33,893 nucleotides of DNA from NCBI RefSeq assembly GCF_007785815.1, contig NZ_VNIM01000040.1:1-33893 (forward strand), given 5' to 3'. Positions 1 through 7,284 of this stretch are shown piece by piece. The position numbers and the translations under genes were made by a program. The stretch is from Alterirhizorhabdus solaris. Lineage in GTDB: Bacteria; Pseudomonadota; Alphaproteobacteria; Sphingomonadales; Sphingomonadaceae. The notes beneath the pieces are model-generated. The model saw only the letters and a program-made list of their open reading frames with translations. It was not told the DNA's origin and did not search any database. The first letter of the stretch is position 1. Each line of letters begins with the position of its first letter.

Positions 1-287
1 CGCCAGTCGATCGTCAGCGCGCCGCCCTCGAACGGGATGGTGCCGCCTGCCACGATCGCGTGGGCCGCCGGCAGCGTGGCGAGCGTCGCCTCGATCCAGC
101 TCCGCTTCTGCTCCACCCACGCCAGCGCCGGGCGCAGCGCGGCGCGCGACGGCAGCGTCAGCCGCACCGCGCCGGTGCGCGGATCGACCGAAAGGCGCAT
201 CCGGCGGGCCTGTGGGCGACGGGTGACGAGGAGCGGGCGGACATGGCCGCCTCCGCTGAAGACCGGCTCAGAGGATCCGGTCGACAA
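1..287 (-). CDS. YgjP-like (DUF45) metallopeptidase, N-terminal part, cut by window edge
   Basis: The reading frame runs off the left edge, so only the N-terminal part is present. The translation contains RRMRLSVDPRTGAVRLTLPS followed by VEQKRSWIEATL and a turn ending in GALTIDW. This resembles the N-terminal beta domain of YgjP/DUF45 zinc peptidases; the HExxH catalytic part would lie outside the window. The start is uncertain. The only in-frame ATG is at 200, but family-like sequence (RRPQARR) extends upstream of it, so I place the start at an in-frame TTG at 285-287, which overlaps the end of the ycgN-type gene by 20 bases. The upstream neighbour lies in the same direction, so the two are probably co-transcribed. 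The family call is from pattern recognition and moderate; the start is weak. Confidence 0.55.
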   Translation of the reverse strand, partial: MSTGSSEPVFSGGGHVRPLLVTRRPQARRMRLSVDPRTGAVRLTLPSRAALRPALAWVEQKRSWIEATLATLPAAHAIVAGGTIPFEGGALTIDW

Positions 288-711
288 TATGGTTCTCGAA
301 ATCCCCGACGTCGTTCTCGGACACCGTCCACCCGCGCACCGAGATGCCGGCGGTGTGCACCGTCTCCCGATCGCCGCTGACGAGATAATGCCAGTCGGGC
401 AGGGGCTTGCCCTCGTCGAGCAAGCGGTAGGCGCAGGTGGTCGGCAACCAGTCGAGCTGGCGCAGCTTGGCCGGGGTCAGCCGCACGCACTCGGGCACAT
501 AGGCGTGGCGGCGGCGATAGTCGCTGCACTGGCCGGTGCGGCGATCGAGCAGCTTGCAGGCGATGTTGGTGGGGTAAAGCTCGCCCGTCTCGTCGTCCTC
601 CAGCTTGTGGATGCAGCATTTGCCGCAGCCGTCGCACAGCGACTCCCATTCGGCCCGGGTCATCCGGTCGAGCGGGGTGGTTTCCCAGAAAGGCGGCGTG
701 GTTTCGCTCAT
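268..711 (-). CDS. YcgN/UPF0260 family cysteine-cluster protein
   Basis: A 147-residue protein of the YcgN (UPF0260) family, whose biochemical role is not established. The visible signature is a cysteine cluster, CDGCGKCC, at residues 26-33, with more cysteines further on (IACKLL, GQCSDY, PECVRL, TTCAYR). This pattern suggests binding of a metal or iron-sulfur centre. The start ATG at 709-711 overlaps the TGA of the upstream Sco1-type gene in an ATGA junction, which supports this start and translational coupling. A longer in-frame start three codons upstream (MGEM) exists but breaks that junction. Linkage with a copper-handling Sco1 protein suggests, but does not show, a role around metals or redox. 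Confidence 0.85.
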   Translation of the reverse strand: MSETTPPFWETTPLDRMTRAEWESLCDGCGKCCIHKLEDDETGELYPTNIACKLLDRRTGQCSDYRRRHAYVPECVRLTPAKLRQLDWLPTTCAYRLLDEGKPLPDWHYLVSGDRETVHTAGISVRGWTVSENDVGDFENHIVDRIL

Positions 712-1295
712 TTCACCCATTTGGCCAGTTCGGCGGCGGCGGCCTCCGGCGTTTCGTCCTGCGGGATCAGCGCCAGCGGCTCGCCCTTCGGACCGAACAG
801 CACCGCCGTCCGCGTGTGATTCATGAGGTAGGAGGTCGAACCGGGCGTTTCGACCCTCTGGTAGATCACCGCATATTCCTTGGCGACGGCGGCGATCTGC
901 GCCTCGCTGCCGGTCAGCCCGATCAGGCGCGGGTGGAAAGCGGCGACCCATTGCTTCAGCACGGCCGGCGTATCGCGCGCCGGATCGACGGTGATGAAGA
1001 TCGGCTGCACCTTCGCGGCCAGCGCGGGCGCCTGCTTCTCGAACAGGCTCAACCCCCGGCCCAGCGTCTGCATGTCGGTGGGGCACACGTCGGGGCAATA
1101 GGTATAGCCGAAATAGACCAGCCGATAGCGCCCGGCGAACTGCGCGTCCGTCACCCGCCGCCCATCCTGATCTGTGAGCGTGAACGGCCCGCCGATCCGC
1201 GCGCCGGCCAGCGGCGGCTCGGCGCTGGGGGACTGGCAGGCGGCGAGCGCGAGCAGGGCGGGCAGGAGCAGGCTGAGGAAGCGGGGCTTGTTCAT
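708..1295 (-). CDS. SCO1/SenC family copper-chaperone lipoprotein
   Basis: A 195-residue thioredoxin-fold protein of the SCO1/SenC/PrrC family, which helps deliver copper to the CuA centre of cytochrome c oxidase. The start chosen (ATG 1293-1295) gives a clean lipoprotein signal: hydrophobic run LSLLLPALLALAAC with the lipobox cysteine at residue 20. An ATG five codons upstream would give an extra MAGGT. The copper motif is intact: CPDVC with Cys67 and Cys71, and the distal His160 in MNHTR. It should be anchored on the periplasmic face of the inner membrane. It lies divergent from the ankyrin gene with 64 bases between them, and its stop overlaps the next start (ATGA). Confidence 0.92.
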   Translation of the reverse strand: MNKPRFLSLLLPALLALAACQSPSAEPPLAGARIGGPFTLTDQDGRRVTDAQFAGRYRLVYFGYTYCPDVCPTDMQTLGRGLSLFEKQAPALAAKVQPIFITVDPARDTPAVLKQWVAAFHPRLIGLTGSEAQIAAVAKEYAVIYQRVETPGSTSYLMNHTRTAVLFGPKGEPLALIPQDETPEAAAAELAKWVK

Positions 1296-1359
1296 GGTGC
1301 CGCCAGCCATGCTGCGCTATGCGCAGCCACGCAAGGGCGATGGAAGGACGGGGCAGGAC

Positions 1360-1971
1360 ATGCGGCAAAACCGGTGGATCACGGCGCGATTGCTGGCGAT
1401 GGGATTGATGGGCGCGATGCTCGTGGCCCCGGCGGCAGCGCAATTCTCCGACAGCTACAAGTTCCTGAAGGCGGTGCGGGATCGTGACGGCACGGAGGTG
1501 ACCAAGGTGGTCGACCAGCCGGGCAGCACGATGATCAACGTGCGCGGCGACGACGGCGACGGCGCGCTGCACATCGTGACCAAGCGCCGCGACGCGACGT
1601 GGCTGACGTTCCTGCTCGCCAAGGGGGCAAAACCGGATCTGCGCAACTCGGACGGGAATACCGCGCTGGGCATCGCCTCGCAGATCGGTTTCGCCGAGGG
1701 TGTGGCCGTGCTGCTGGATCGCGGCGCGGGGGTAAACATCGCCAACGGGCAGGGCGAGACGCCGCTGATCCTGGCGGTGCAGGCACGCGATCCCGGCATC
1801 GTCCGCCAACTGCTGGCCGCTGGCGCGAACCCGGCACTGACCGACCGCGCCTCCGGCATGAGCGCGCGGGACTATGCCGTGCGCGATCGCCGTTCCGCCG
1901 CGATCGTGAAGCAGATCGACGAGGCCAGGCCGGTCAAGCCCAGGGGACCGATCGCCGGGCCGAAGCTGTAG
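1360..1971 (+). CDS. Exported ankyrin-repeat protein
   Basis: A 203-residue protein with a Sec-type signal peptide (WITARLLAMGLMGAMLVAPAAAQ, likely cleavage near residue 27) followed by about four ankyrin repeats, seen as recurring GDGALHIVTKRRD, DGNTALGIASQIG and GETPLILAVQARD units. Ankyrin repeats bind proteins, so this is probably a periplasmic scaffold or inhibitor; no partner is evident. The ATG at 1360 is preferred over upstream in-frame starts because it puts the signal peptide at the N terminus. It converges on mmcB with a 4-base gap. It is a common type of single-copy exported ankyrin protein in this order. Confidence 0.85.
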   Translation: MRQNRWITARLLAMGLMGAMLVAPAAAQFSDSYKFLKAVRDRDGTEVTKVVDQPGSTMINVRGDDGDGALHIVTKRRDATWLTFLLAKGAKPDLRNSDGNTALGIASQIGFAEGVAVLLDRGAGVNIANGQGETPLILAVQARDPGIVRQLLAAGANPALTDRASGMSARDYAVRDRRSAAIVKQIDEARPVKPRGPIAGPKL

Positions 1972-1975
1972 CGCG

Positions 1976-2464
1976 TCAGTCCATCCCCGCCAGCCCGGGA
2001 TCGAGATCGCCGAGCAGGCGGCGAGCGGCGCGGCGGGCGAAGCGCAAAGTTTCGGCCTTACGGCGCGCGGCGGCGAGCGGGCGGTGCGCCGCCTCGCGGA
2101 TCACCGCCGCATCGTAGCGGTCAGCCACCAGCAGCCCGGCGATCTCCGGGCGAAAACCCGCCTCGTCGAACGGCGACAGATCGAAGCCCGACGGCACCGC
2201 CCACAGGAAACGGTCGCAATAATCGAGATAGTCGGGCCATTTGGCATCGCCGCGAAGATCGGCGCGCGATACCTTGATCTCCACGATCGTCAGGCAGCCC
2301 TTTGCGTCGATCGCCATCAGGTCGGCGCGGCGGCCGTTGGGCAACGGCACCTCGCACAAGGCGAACTGATCCTGCCGGAAAAACAGCCGGCATACGCCGC
2401 GCGCCACATCGCGCGCGGCCATCGGCGCATCGGCGAAACAATCCGAATCGGGGGCGGTGGCCAT
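1976..2464 (-). CDS. mmcB: MmcB family DNA repair protein
   Basis: A 162-residue protein matching the MmcB (formerly DUF1052) family. In Caulobacter this protein is linked to mitomycin C tolerance, and the fold is PD-(D/E)xK nuclease-like. The nuclease-like core is visible as PNGRRADLMAI followed by a strand carrying VEIKVS, with an acidic residue, Glu and Lys in the expected order, then DYLDYCDRFLWAVP. The start at ATG 2462-2464 is supported by GAAGGACGG just upstream, a good ribosome-binding site. Upstream by 38 bases lies a DUF1491 gene in the same direction, so it is probably the last gene of that operon. Confidence 0.85.
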   Translation of the reverse strand: MATAPDSDCFADAPMAARDVARGVCRLFFRQDQFALCEVPLPNGRRADLMAIDAKGCLTIVEIKVSRADLRGDAKWPDYLDYCDRFLWAVPSGFDLSPFDEAGFRPEIAGLLVADRYDAAVIREAAHRPLAAARRKAETLRFARRAARRLLGDLDPGLAGMD

Positions 2465-2502
2465 CCGTCCTTCATAGAACAGGCCGGGAACAGGGGGAAG
2501 GC

Positions 2503-2847
2503 TCAGCGCCCGGCGATCATCCCCTGCGCGATGGCGAGCGGATCGGCGTGGTCCAGCTCCACGATCCACTGGTCCGGGTCGGCGCGGCGGCGACGGGCGA
2601 GGTAATCGGCCAGCACGGCGGGATCGTCGTCGGGCAGGGCGGGGCCGGCGCGGGTCCAGCCATAGGCATCGTCCGGACCGAGCGTGCGTTCGTACAGGCC
2701 CGTGGTGCGGCCGCGCGTCGCCGTCACCAGCAGGATCGCGCCGGCGGTGGCATCACCCTTCGCCAGCACCATCGCGCCGCCGCCCGCCGCCTCCACCGCG
2801 CGGACCAGCGCCGAGACGAGCAGCCCCGCCGCCAGGCGCGGCGTCAT
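2503..2847 (-). CDS. DUF1491 family protein
   Basis: A 114-residue protein starting MTPRLAAGLLVSALVRAVEAAGG and ending with DPLAIAQGMIAGR, matching the alphaproteobacterial DUF1491 family of unknown function. The central DPDQWIVELDHAD stretch is the most distinctive part. No signal peptide, membrane segment or catalytic motif is evident, so it is probably a small cytoplasmic protein. The start is ATG 2845-2847, 10 bases after the stop of the thioesterase gene. No strong ribosome-binding site is seen, so translation may depend on the upstream gene. Function unknown. Confidence 0.8.
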   Translation of the reverse strand: MTPRLAAGLLVSALVRAVEAAGGGAMVLAKGDATAGAILLVTATRGRTTGLYERTLGPDDAYGWTRAGPALPDDDPAVLADYLARRRRADPDQWIVELDHADPLAIAQGMIAGR

Positions 2848-2857
2848 GCCCGCGCCG

Positions 2858-3331
2858 TCATGGTTGGGCGGCGACGTAGCCGGGCAGCGAGGCGAGCGGG
2901 ATGCGCGAGCGCATGAACGTGCCGGTGCCGCGCGCCGCCTCCTCGCCGTTCGCATCGAGCAGCCGCGCGTCCGCCACCATCACCCGCCGCCGGCCGCTGA
3001 CCCAGCGGCCCTCGGCGGTCACCTCGCCCGATTTGAGCGGACGGGTGAACAGCAGGTTGAACGCGGTGGTGAGCAGGAAGCGATCGGAAACGAGGCTGTT
3101 GGCCGCATAGAAAGCGGCATCGTCCAGCATCTTGAAATAGGTGGTGCCATGCGCTGCGCCGGCGGCGTGATGCACCGTATCGTCGATGCGGAAACGGATG
3201 CGCGCGACGCCCTCCTCGACGATCTCGAGGCGGGAAGGGAAGAAACGGTTGATCGGTGCGGCCCGGTACAGCGATTCGAGCGCCCGGAAATGCGCCTCCG
3301 CCCCGGAGACCGGCATGCCGGTTTCAGCCAT
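2858..3331 (-). CDS. PaaI-type hotdog thioesterase
   Basis: A 157-residue single hotdog-domain protein of the PaaI/YbgC-like acyl-CoA thioesterase type. It carries the family helix HGTTYFKMLDDAAFYAANS (residues about 60-79), in which the HG and the following acidic residues are typical of the catalytic helix, and then strand-rich sequence (TAFNLLFTRPLKSGEVTAEG, SGRRRVMVADARL). It probably hydrolyses an acyl-CoA; the acyl group cannot be told. It begins 2 bases after the ptsN stop and is followed after 10 bases by the DUF1491 gene, so it belongs to the hpf-ptsN transcription unit. Confidence 0.83.
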   Translation of the reverse strand: MAETGMPVSGAEAHFRALESLYRAAPINRFFPSRLEIVEEGVARIRFRIDDTVHHAAGAAHGTTYFKMLDDAAFYAANSLVSDRFLLTTAFNLLFTRPLKSGEVTAEGRWVSGRRRVMVADARLLDANGEEAARGTGTFMRSRIPLASLPGYVAAQP

Positions 3332-3333
3332 CT

Positions 3334-3840
3334 TCAGGCGACGTGACGCGATTCGCCGCTCGCGAACAGCGCGTACAGGGCATCCACGGAACCGGCACCG
3401 CGTAGCTTGGCGACGAACGCGCGATCCCGCATCCGGCGGCTGACCCGGGCCAGGGCCTTCAGATGCTCGACACCCGCATCGGGCGGGGAGAGCAGGACGA
3501 AGACGAGATCGACCGGCATGTCGTCGATCGCGTTGAAATCGATCGGGGTAGGCAGCCGCGCGAACACGCCGACGACCTGGCGAAGCCCGTCGATCTTGCC
3601 ATGCGGGATGGCGACCCCGCCGCCGAAGCCGGTGGAACCGAGCCGCTCGCGCTCGGCGAGCCGCTCCACCACCAGCTTGGCGTCCAGCGAGGCCTCGCGC
3701 GCGGCGACCGCGGCGAGTTGCTGGAACAGCGCCTTCTTGTTCGGCACCCCCAGCGTGGCGACGATCGCCGCGGGCGCCAGCAGGTCGCTCAGATCATCGA
3801 GCGACCGGGCGACCGGTTCAGTACGGATATCGTCGGCCAC
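3334..3840 (-). CDS. ptsN: Nitrogen-regulatory PTS IIA protein (PtsN)
   Basis: A 168-residue EIIA-Ntr protein, the output component of the nitrogen-related phosphotransferase system (PtsP-PtsO-PtsN), which regulates targets such as potassium transport and the stringent response by its phosphorylation state. The conserved segment GSTGFGGGVAIPHGK (residues 68-82) contains the phosphorylated His80. The N terminus is about 12 residues longer than usual. The start is GTG (3838-3840), with AAGAAAG a few bases upstream. It lies 15 bases after hpf, the usual hpf-ptsN pairing, although rpoN, often found before them, is absent here. Confidence 0.93.
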   Translation of the reverse strand: MADDIRTEPVARSLDDLSDLLAPAAIVATLGVPNKKALFQQLAAVAAREASLDAKLVVERLAERERLGSTGFGGGVAIPHGKIDGLRQVVGVFARLPTPIDFNAIDDMPVDLVFVLLSPPDAGVEHLKALARVSRRMRDRAFVAKLRGAGSVDALYALFASGESRHVA

Positions 3841-3855
3841 GGGCGGTGTCTTTCT

Positions 3856-4428
3856 TCAGGCGGCGCGTTGCGGTTCGACCCAGCCGATCGTCCCGTCGTT
3901 GCGGCGGTACACCATGTTATAGGCGCCCGTACCGCTATTGCGGAACAGAAGCGCGCCCGTATCGCGCAGATCGAGCATCATCACCGCATCCGACACGCTG
4001 GCCTCGGGCACGTCCACCCGGGTTTCGGCGATGATGAGCGGGTTATCCTCCGGCTCTTCCTCGTGGACACCGTTGAACACCGTGTAGCCGGCATCGGCAT
4101 CGATCTCGCCGGGGACCGCGCCGTGGTTGGCGTGGCGATCCTTCAGCCGGTTCATGTAGCGGCGAAGCTGCTTCTCGATCTTGTCGGCGGCGCGATCGAA
4201 GGCGGGGTGCGCCTCGTTGGCTTCACCATGTCCCTTCAGGATCACGCCCTGCATCACATGCGCGACGATATCGCAGGCGAAGCTGGCATGCGGGCCGTTG
4301 CTGAAGGTGACATGGGCCGAAATGCTGCGCGAAAAGAACTTCTCGGCCAGCGCCTGCAATCGCTCGTCGACATGCTGCCGGAGGGCATCGCCAGTGTCGA
4401 CCTGATGGCCAGAGACACGGATTTCCAT
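3856..4428 (-). CDS. hpf: Ribosome hibernation promoting factor, long form
   Basis: A 190-residue long-type HPF. The N-terminal domain (residues about 1-105, MEIRVSGHQVDTGDALRQHV to LRRYMNRLKDRH) binds the decoding region of the 30S subunit. The C-terminal domain (about 130-190, PLIIAETRVDVPEASVSDAVMMLDLRDTGALLFRN to GTIGWVEP) dimerises ribosomes into inactive 100S particles. The start at ATG 4426-4428 has a strong ribosome-binding site, GGAGG, about nine bases upstream. It leads a unit with ptsN, the thioesterase, DUF1491 and mmcB. The 82-base gap from dnaQ contains the 12-base palindrome CCCGGATCCGGG (4465-4476), and a promoter there is likely. Confidence 0.95.
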   Translation of the reverse strand: MEIRVSGHQVDTGDALRQHVDERLQALAEKFFSRSISAHVTFSNGPHASFACDIVAHVMQGVILKGHGEANEAHPAFDRAADKIEKQLRRYMNRLKDRHANHGAVPGEIDADAGYTVFNGVHEEEPEDNPLIIAETRVDVPEASVSDAVMMLDLRDTGALLFRNSGTGAYNMVYRRNDGTIGWVEPQRAA

Positions 4429-4510
4429 AGGGTTTTCCTCCGTAACGTACGATGTGCGTCCGCACCCGGATCCGGGGCGGTGGCGGCCTTAGGCCCGGGG
4501 TTTTGCCCGG

Positions 4511-5227
4511 TCAACCGGACGGCGATGCCACCTCCCAGAGCGGATCGGACAGCTTAGAGACAAAGGCCGAGTGACGGACAAGTTCCTCCGCCGTCGCGGC
4601 ATGGGGGCGGGGCGGCCGCACCGTGACGACGCGCGGGGCCGGCCGCGAAGCGCCGCCCGTGTAGAAAGCGGGCGAAGCGGGGGGAGGCGGATCGGCCCGC
4701 AGCGACAGGCCGATCTGGCGCCCGCCGCTCAGTTCGACATAAAGCTGCGCGAGCAGTTGCGCGTCGAGCAGCGCGCCGTGCTTCACCCGGTGGCTGCGAT
4801 CGATGCCGTAGCGCGAGCACAGTGCGTCGAGGCTGTGCTTGGCGCCGGGGTGGCGGGTACGTGCGATCGCCAGCGTATCCACCATCCGCGTGAGGCAGAT
4901 GACCGGGTGGCCGGCACGATCGAGTTCGTGGTTGAGGAAGTTGAAATCGAAGGTGGCGTTGTGCGCCACCAGCGGGCAGTCGCCGACGAATTCCAGCAGG
5001 TCGAGCGCGGTGTCGCCGAACAGCGGCTTGTCGGCGAGGAAGCGGATCGACAGGCCGTGCACCGCCTCGGCCTCGGCCGGCATATCGCGCGACGGGTTGA
5101 AATAGCCGTGGAAGGTGCGGCCCGTCTCCACCTTGTTGACCAGTTCGATACAGCCGATCTCGACGAGCCGATGGCCGTCCTGCGGGCTCAGGCCCGTCGT
5201 TTCGGTGTCGAAGACGATTTCACGCAT
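4511..5227 (-). CDS. dnaQ: DNA polymerase III epsilon subunit (3'-5' exonuclease)
   Basis: A 238-residue proofreading exonuclease of DNA polymerase III. All DEDDh catalytic residues are present: Asp7 and Glu9 in FDTETTGL, Asp94 in HNATFDFNFLN, and His150 and Asp155 in KHGALLDAQLLA. After the nuclease domain (about 1-175) comes a proline-rich linker and a C-terminal tail (ELVRHSAFVSKLSDPLW) that would contact the alpha subunit. The start ATG (5225-5227) lies inside the 3' end of coaE: the two genes overlap by 40 bases in different frames. The maf-aroE-coaE-dnaQ order is a conserved alphaproteobacterial cluster beside the origin. Confidence 0.95.
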   Translation of the reverse strand: MREIVFDTETTGLSPQDGHRLVEIGCIELVNKVETGRTFHGYFNPSRDMPAEAEAVHGLSIRFLADKPLFGDTALDLLEFVGDCPLVAHNATFDFNFLNHELDRAGHPVICLTRMVDTLAIARTRHPGAKHSLDALCSRYGIDRSHRVKHGALLDAQLLAQLYVELSGGRQIGLSLRADPPPPASPAFYTGGASRPAPRVVTVRPPRPHAATAEELVRHSAFVSKLSDPLWEVASPSG

Positions 5228-5829
5228 GTCGCATCATATCGACCCGGCGGCCGGCTTAGGCAAGCGACCAGACGCCGCACCTGATCGCGCGTGCGGGCCA
5301 ACCCGCCGCCGGTATCGATCACGACATCGGCGCGGCAGCGCTTTTCCGCATCGGGGGTCTGCAATCGCAGGATGCGGGCGAGCCGCGCCTGCGTCATCCC
5401 CGGCCGGGCCAGCACGCGACGGCGCTGCATCCAGGCGGGGGCGGAGACGACGGCGATCGCGTCGACCCGCCGCCAGCCGCCCTTCTCGAACAGCAGAGGC
5501 ACGTCCACCACCACCAGCCGGCGGGAACGATGGCGGCGCAGGAAGGCGCGCTGGCCGGCACCCACCTGCGGGTGGATCAGCCGTTCGAGCCGGGCAAGTG
5601 CCGCCGGATCGCCGAACACCGCCTTGCCCAGCGCGACGCGATCCACGCCGGACGGGCCGGTCGTGCCGGGATGCAGCGCCTCGATCGCCGCCAGCAGCCG
5701 GCCGCCCGGGCCTTGCAGGCGGTGCACCTCGGCATCGGCGTCGAACACCGGCACGCCGGCCTTGCGGAACATGGCGGCGGCGGTCGATTTGCCCATGCCG
5801 ATCGAGCCGGTGAGGCCAAGGAGGATCAC
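5188..5829 (-). CDS. coaE: Dephospho-CoA kinase
   Basis: A 213-residue dephospho-CoA kinase, which phosphorylates the ribose 3'-hydroxyl in the last step of coenzyme A synthesis in the cytoplasm. The P-loop GSIGMGKST is at residues 8-16, followed by the substrate segment VFDADAEVHRL and VVDVPLLFEKG. The C terminus is longer than the usual roughly 200 residues: after RRLVACL come about 20 arginine-, serine- and lysine-containing residues that read across the start of dnaQ. The start is 7 bases after the aroE stop, so translation is probably coupled. Confidence 0.94.
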   Translation of the reverse strand: MILLGLTGSIGMGKSTAAAMFRKAGVPVFDADAEVHRLQGPGGRLLAAIEALHPGTTGPSGVDRVALGKAVFGDPAALARLERLIHPQVGAGQRAFLRRHRSRRLVVVDVPLLFEKGGWRRVDAIAVVSAPAWMQRRRVLARPGMTQARLARILRLQTPDAEKRCRADVVIDTGGGLARTRDQVRRLVACLSRPPGRYDATCVKSSSTPKRRA

Positions 5830-5836
5830 GCCGCCG

Positions 5837-6691
5837 TCACGCCGTCAGCCGCGCGCGCAATTCCCCGTCGCGGTCGCGCGGCGGGGCGGGGCCGAAGAAG
5901 CGGGCGAAGGCGGCGGCAGCCTGGCCGATCAGCATCGCCAGCCCGTCGATCGTGCGGAACCCGCGCGCCCGCGCCTCGGCCAGGAGCGGCGTTTCGAGCG
6001 GGGCATAGACGATATCGTAGACGATGCTGCCCGGCGGCACATGGCTGAAATCGAGCGCCAGCGGCGGCTGCCCGACCATGCCGAGCGGGGTGGTGTTGAC
6101 GACGAGATCGAGCAGCCCGACACGATCGTCGAAGGCGAAATCGGTCGGCGCGGCGAAACTTTCCAAGGCGGCGGCATGGCCACCGGCGATGCCCAGACTA
6201 TCGAGAAAGGCGCGCGCCTTGTCGGCCGTGCGCGTCAGCACCACGGGATCGAATCCCTCGGCCACCAGCGCATGCGTGACGGCGCGCGCAGCGCCGCCCG
6301 CACCGAGGATGCGTGCCATGCGGTACAGATGCGTCTGCCCCAGCAGGTCGGTTAGCGGTTCGAGGAACCCCGCGCCGTCGCTGTTATAGCCGCACAGTCC
6401 ACCGTTCTCCGGCACGATCACGTTGACCGCGCCGATCGCCTGCGCGGCGGGATCCACCCGGTCGAGATGCGCCAGCACCGCCTGTTTGTGCGGCACGGTG
6501 ACGTTGCACCCGCGCCACGCCGGATCGTCCCGCCGCGCGGCGAAATAGCCGGGCAGGTCGTCCGCGCGGACGTGGGTGCGGCGATACTCCCCCTCCAGCC
6601 CCAGCTCGGCGAGCCAGAAATTGTGGATCAGCGGGGATTTGGAATGGGCGATCGGATCACCGATCACTTCTGCATAGGGTTGCGTGGTCAC
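5837..6691 (-). CDS. aroE: Shikimate dehydrogenase
   Basis: A 284-residue NADP-dependent shikimate dehydrogenase, reducing 3-dehydroshikimate to shikimate in aromatic amino-acid synthesis. Visible family features are GDPIAHSKSPLIHN (shikimate-binding serines), NVTVPHKQ with the catalytic lysine, LGAGGAARAV (NADP-binding loop) and the C-terminal GLAMLIGQAA. I chose a GTG start (6689-6691): it overlaps the maf stop as GTGA, is preceded by GGAG about ten bases upstream, and puts the family N terminus (TTQPYAEVIGDPIAHSKSP) at the right place. Longer versions of this frame reaching into maf are not supported. Confidence 0.93.
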   Translation of the reverse strand: MTTQPYAEVIGDPIAHSKSPLIHNFWLAELGLEGEYRRTHVRADDLPGYFAARRDDPAWRGCNVTVPHKQAVLAHLDRVDPAAQAIGAVNVIVPENGGLCGYNSDGAGFLEPLTDLLGQTHLYRMARILGAGGAARAVTHALVAEGFDPVVLTRTADKARAFLDSLGIAGGHAAALESFAAPTDFAFDDRVGLLDLVVNTTPLGMVGQPPLALDFSHVPPGSIVYDIVYAPLETPLLAEARARGFRTIDGLAMLIGQAAAAFARFFGPAPPRDRDGELRARLTA

Positions 6692-7284
6692 GCTTCCATC
6701 ACTCCCCGGATACGGCAATAATCGAGCAGCGGCAGCAGCGGCAGGCCGAGGATGGTGAAATGACTCCCCTCGATCTTCGCGAACAACTGCGCGCCGCGCC
6801 CCTCCAGCCGGTAGCCGCCGACGCAACCGCCGATCGCCGGCCATTCCGCATCGAGATAGGTGTCGAGAAATGCGTCGGAAAACGGCCGCATCGTCAGCTT
6901 CGCCACGTCAACGTGGCGCCATACCGGGGTGCCGCCCTGGCAGATCACCGCCGCGCTGGTGAGGCGGTGGGTGGTGCCGCGCAAGCGCCGCAACTGGTCG
7001 GCCGCCTCGGCGCGGCTTTCCGCTTTGTCGAGCATCGCGCCGTCCGCCGTCGCCACGGTGGAATCGCAGCCCAGCACCAGATCGGTGGGGAAACGGCGCG
7101 ACAGCTTCGTCGCCTTCAGCTCGGCCAGCGCATCGGCCAGCGCGCGCGCGTCCAGCCCGTCGGCCCTGAGCGCGGCCTTCACCGAGTCCTCGTCCACGCC
7201 GGGCGCCATCGCCGCGTGCGGCACGCCGGCGGCGTCGAGCATCGCGCGCCTGCTCGTCGATTGCGACGCCAGGATCAGCCTCAT
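6688..7284 (-). CDS. maf: Maf family nucleoside triphosphate pyrophosphatase
   Basis: A 198-residue Maf protein, which hydrolyses modified or non-canonical nucleoside triphosphates to monophosphates and so keeps them out of nucleic acids. The N-terminal LILASQSTSRRAMLDAAG is the phosphate-binding signature; LVLGCDSTVA holds a catalytic aspartate, and RLRGTTHRLTSAAV and GGYRLEGRGAQLFAKIEG are conserved. Whether it prefers dTTP/UTP or m7GTP cannot be settled by eye. It overlaps ppsR upstream (ATGA at 7281-7284) and aroE downstream (GTGA). Confidence 0.93.
   Translation of the reverse strand: MRLILASQSTSRRAMLDAAGVPHAAMAPGVDEDSVKAALRADGLDARALADALAELKATKLSRRFPTDLVLGCDSTVATADGAMLDKAESRAEAADQLRRLRGTTHRLTSAAVICQGGTPVWRHVDVAKLTMRPFSDAFLDTYLDAEWPAIGGCVGGYRLEGRGAQLFAKIEGSHFTILGLPLLPLLDYCRIRGVMEA

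Noticed and set aside
268-1809. 513-codon minus-strand frame across the YcgN, Sco1 and ankyrin genes
   Set aside because: Only its last 147 codons are the YcgN gene; the rest lies in other frames of Sco1 and the ankyrin gene and has low-complexity Arg/Ala/His content typical of GC-rich shadow frames.
4465-4476. Palindrome CCCGGATCCGGG before hpf as a terminator or operator
   Set aside because: It has no T run for termination and matches no operator I know; a 12-base GC palindrome is not rare in this composition.
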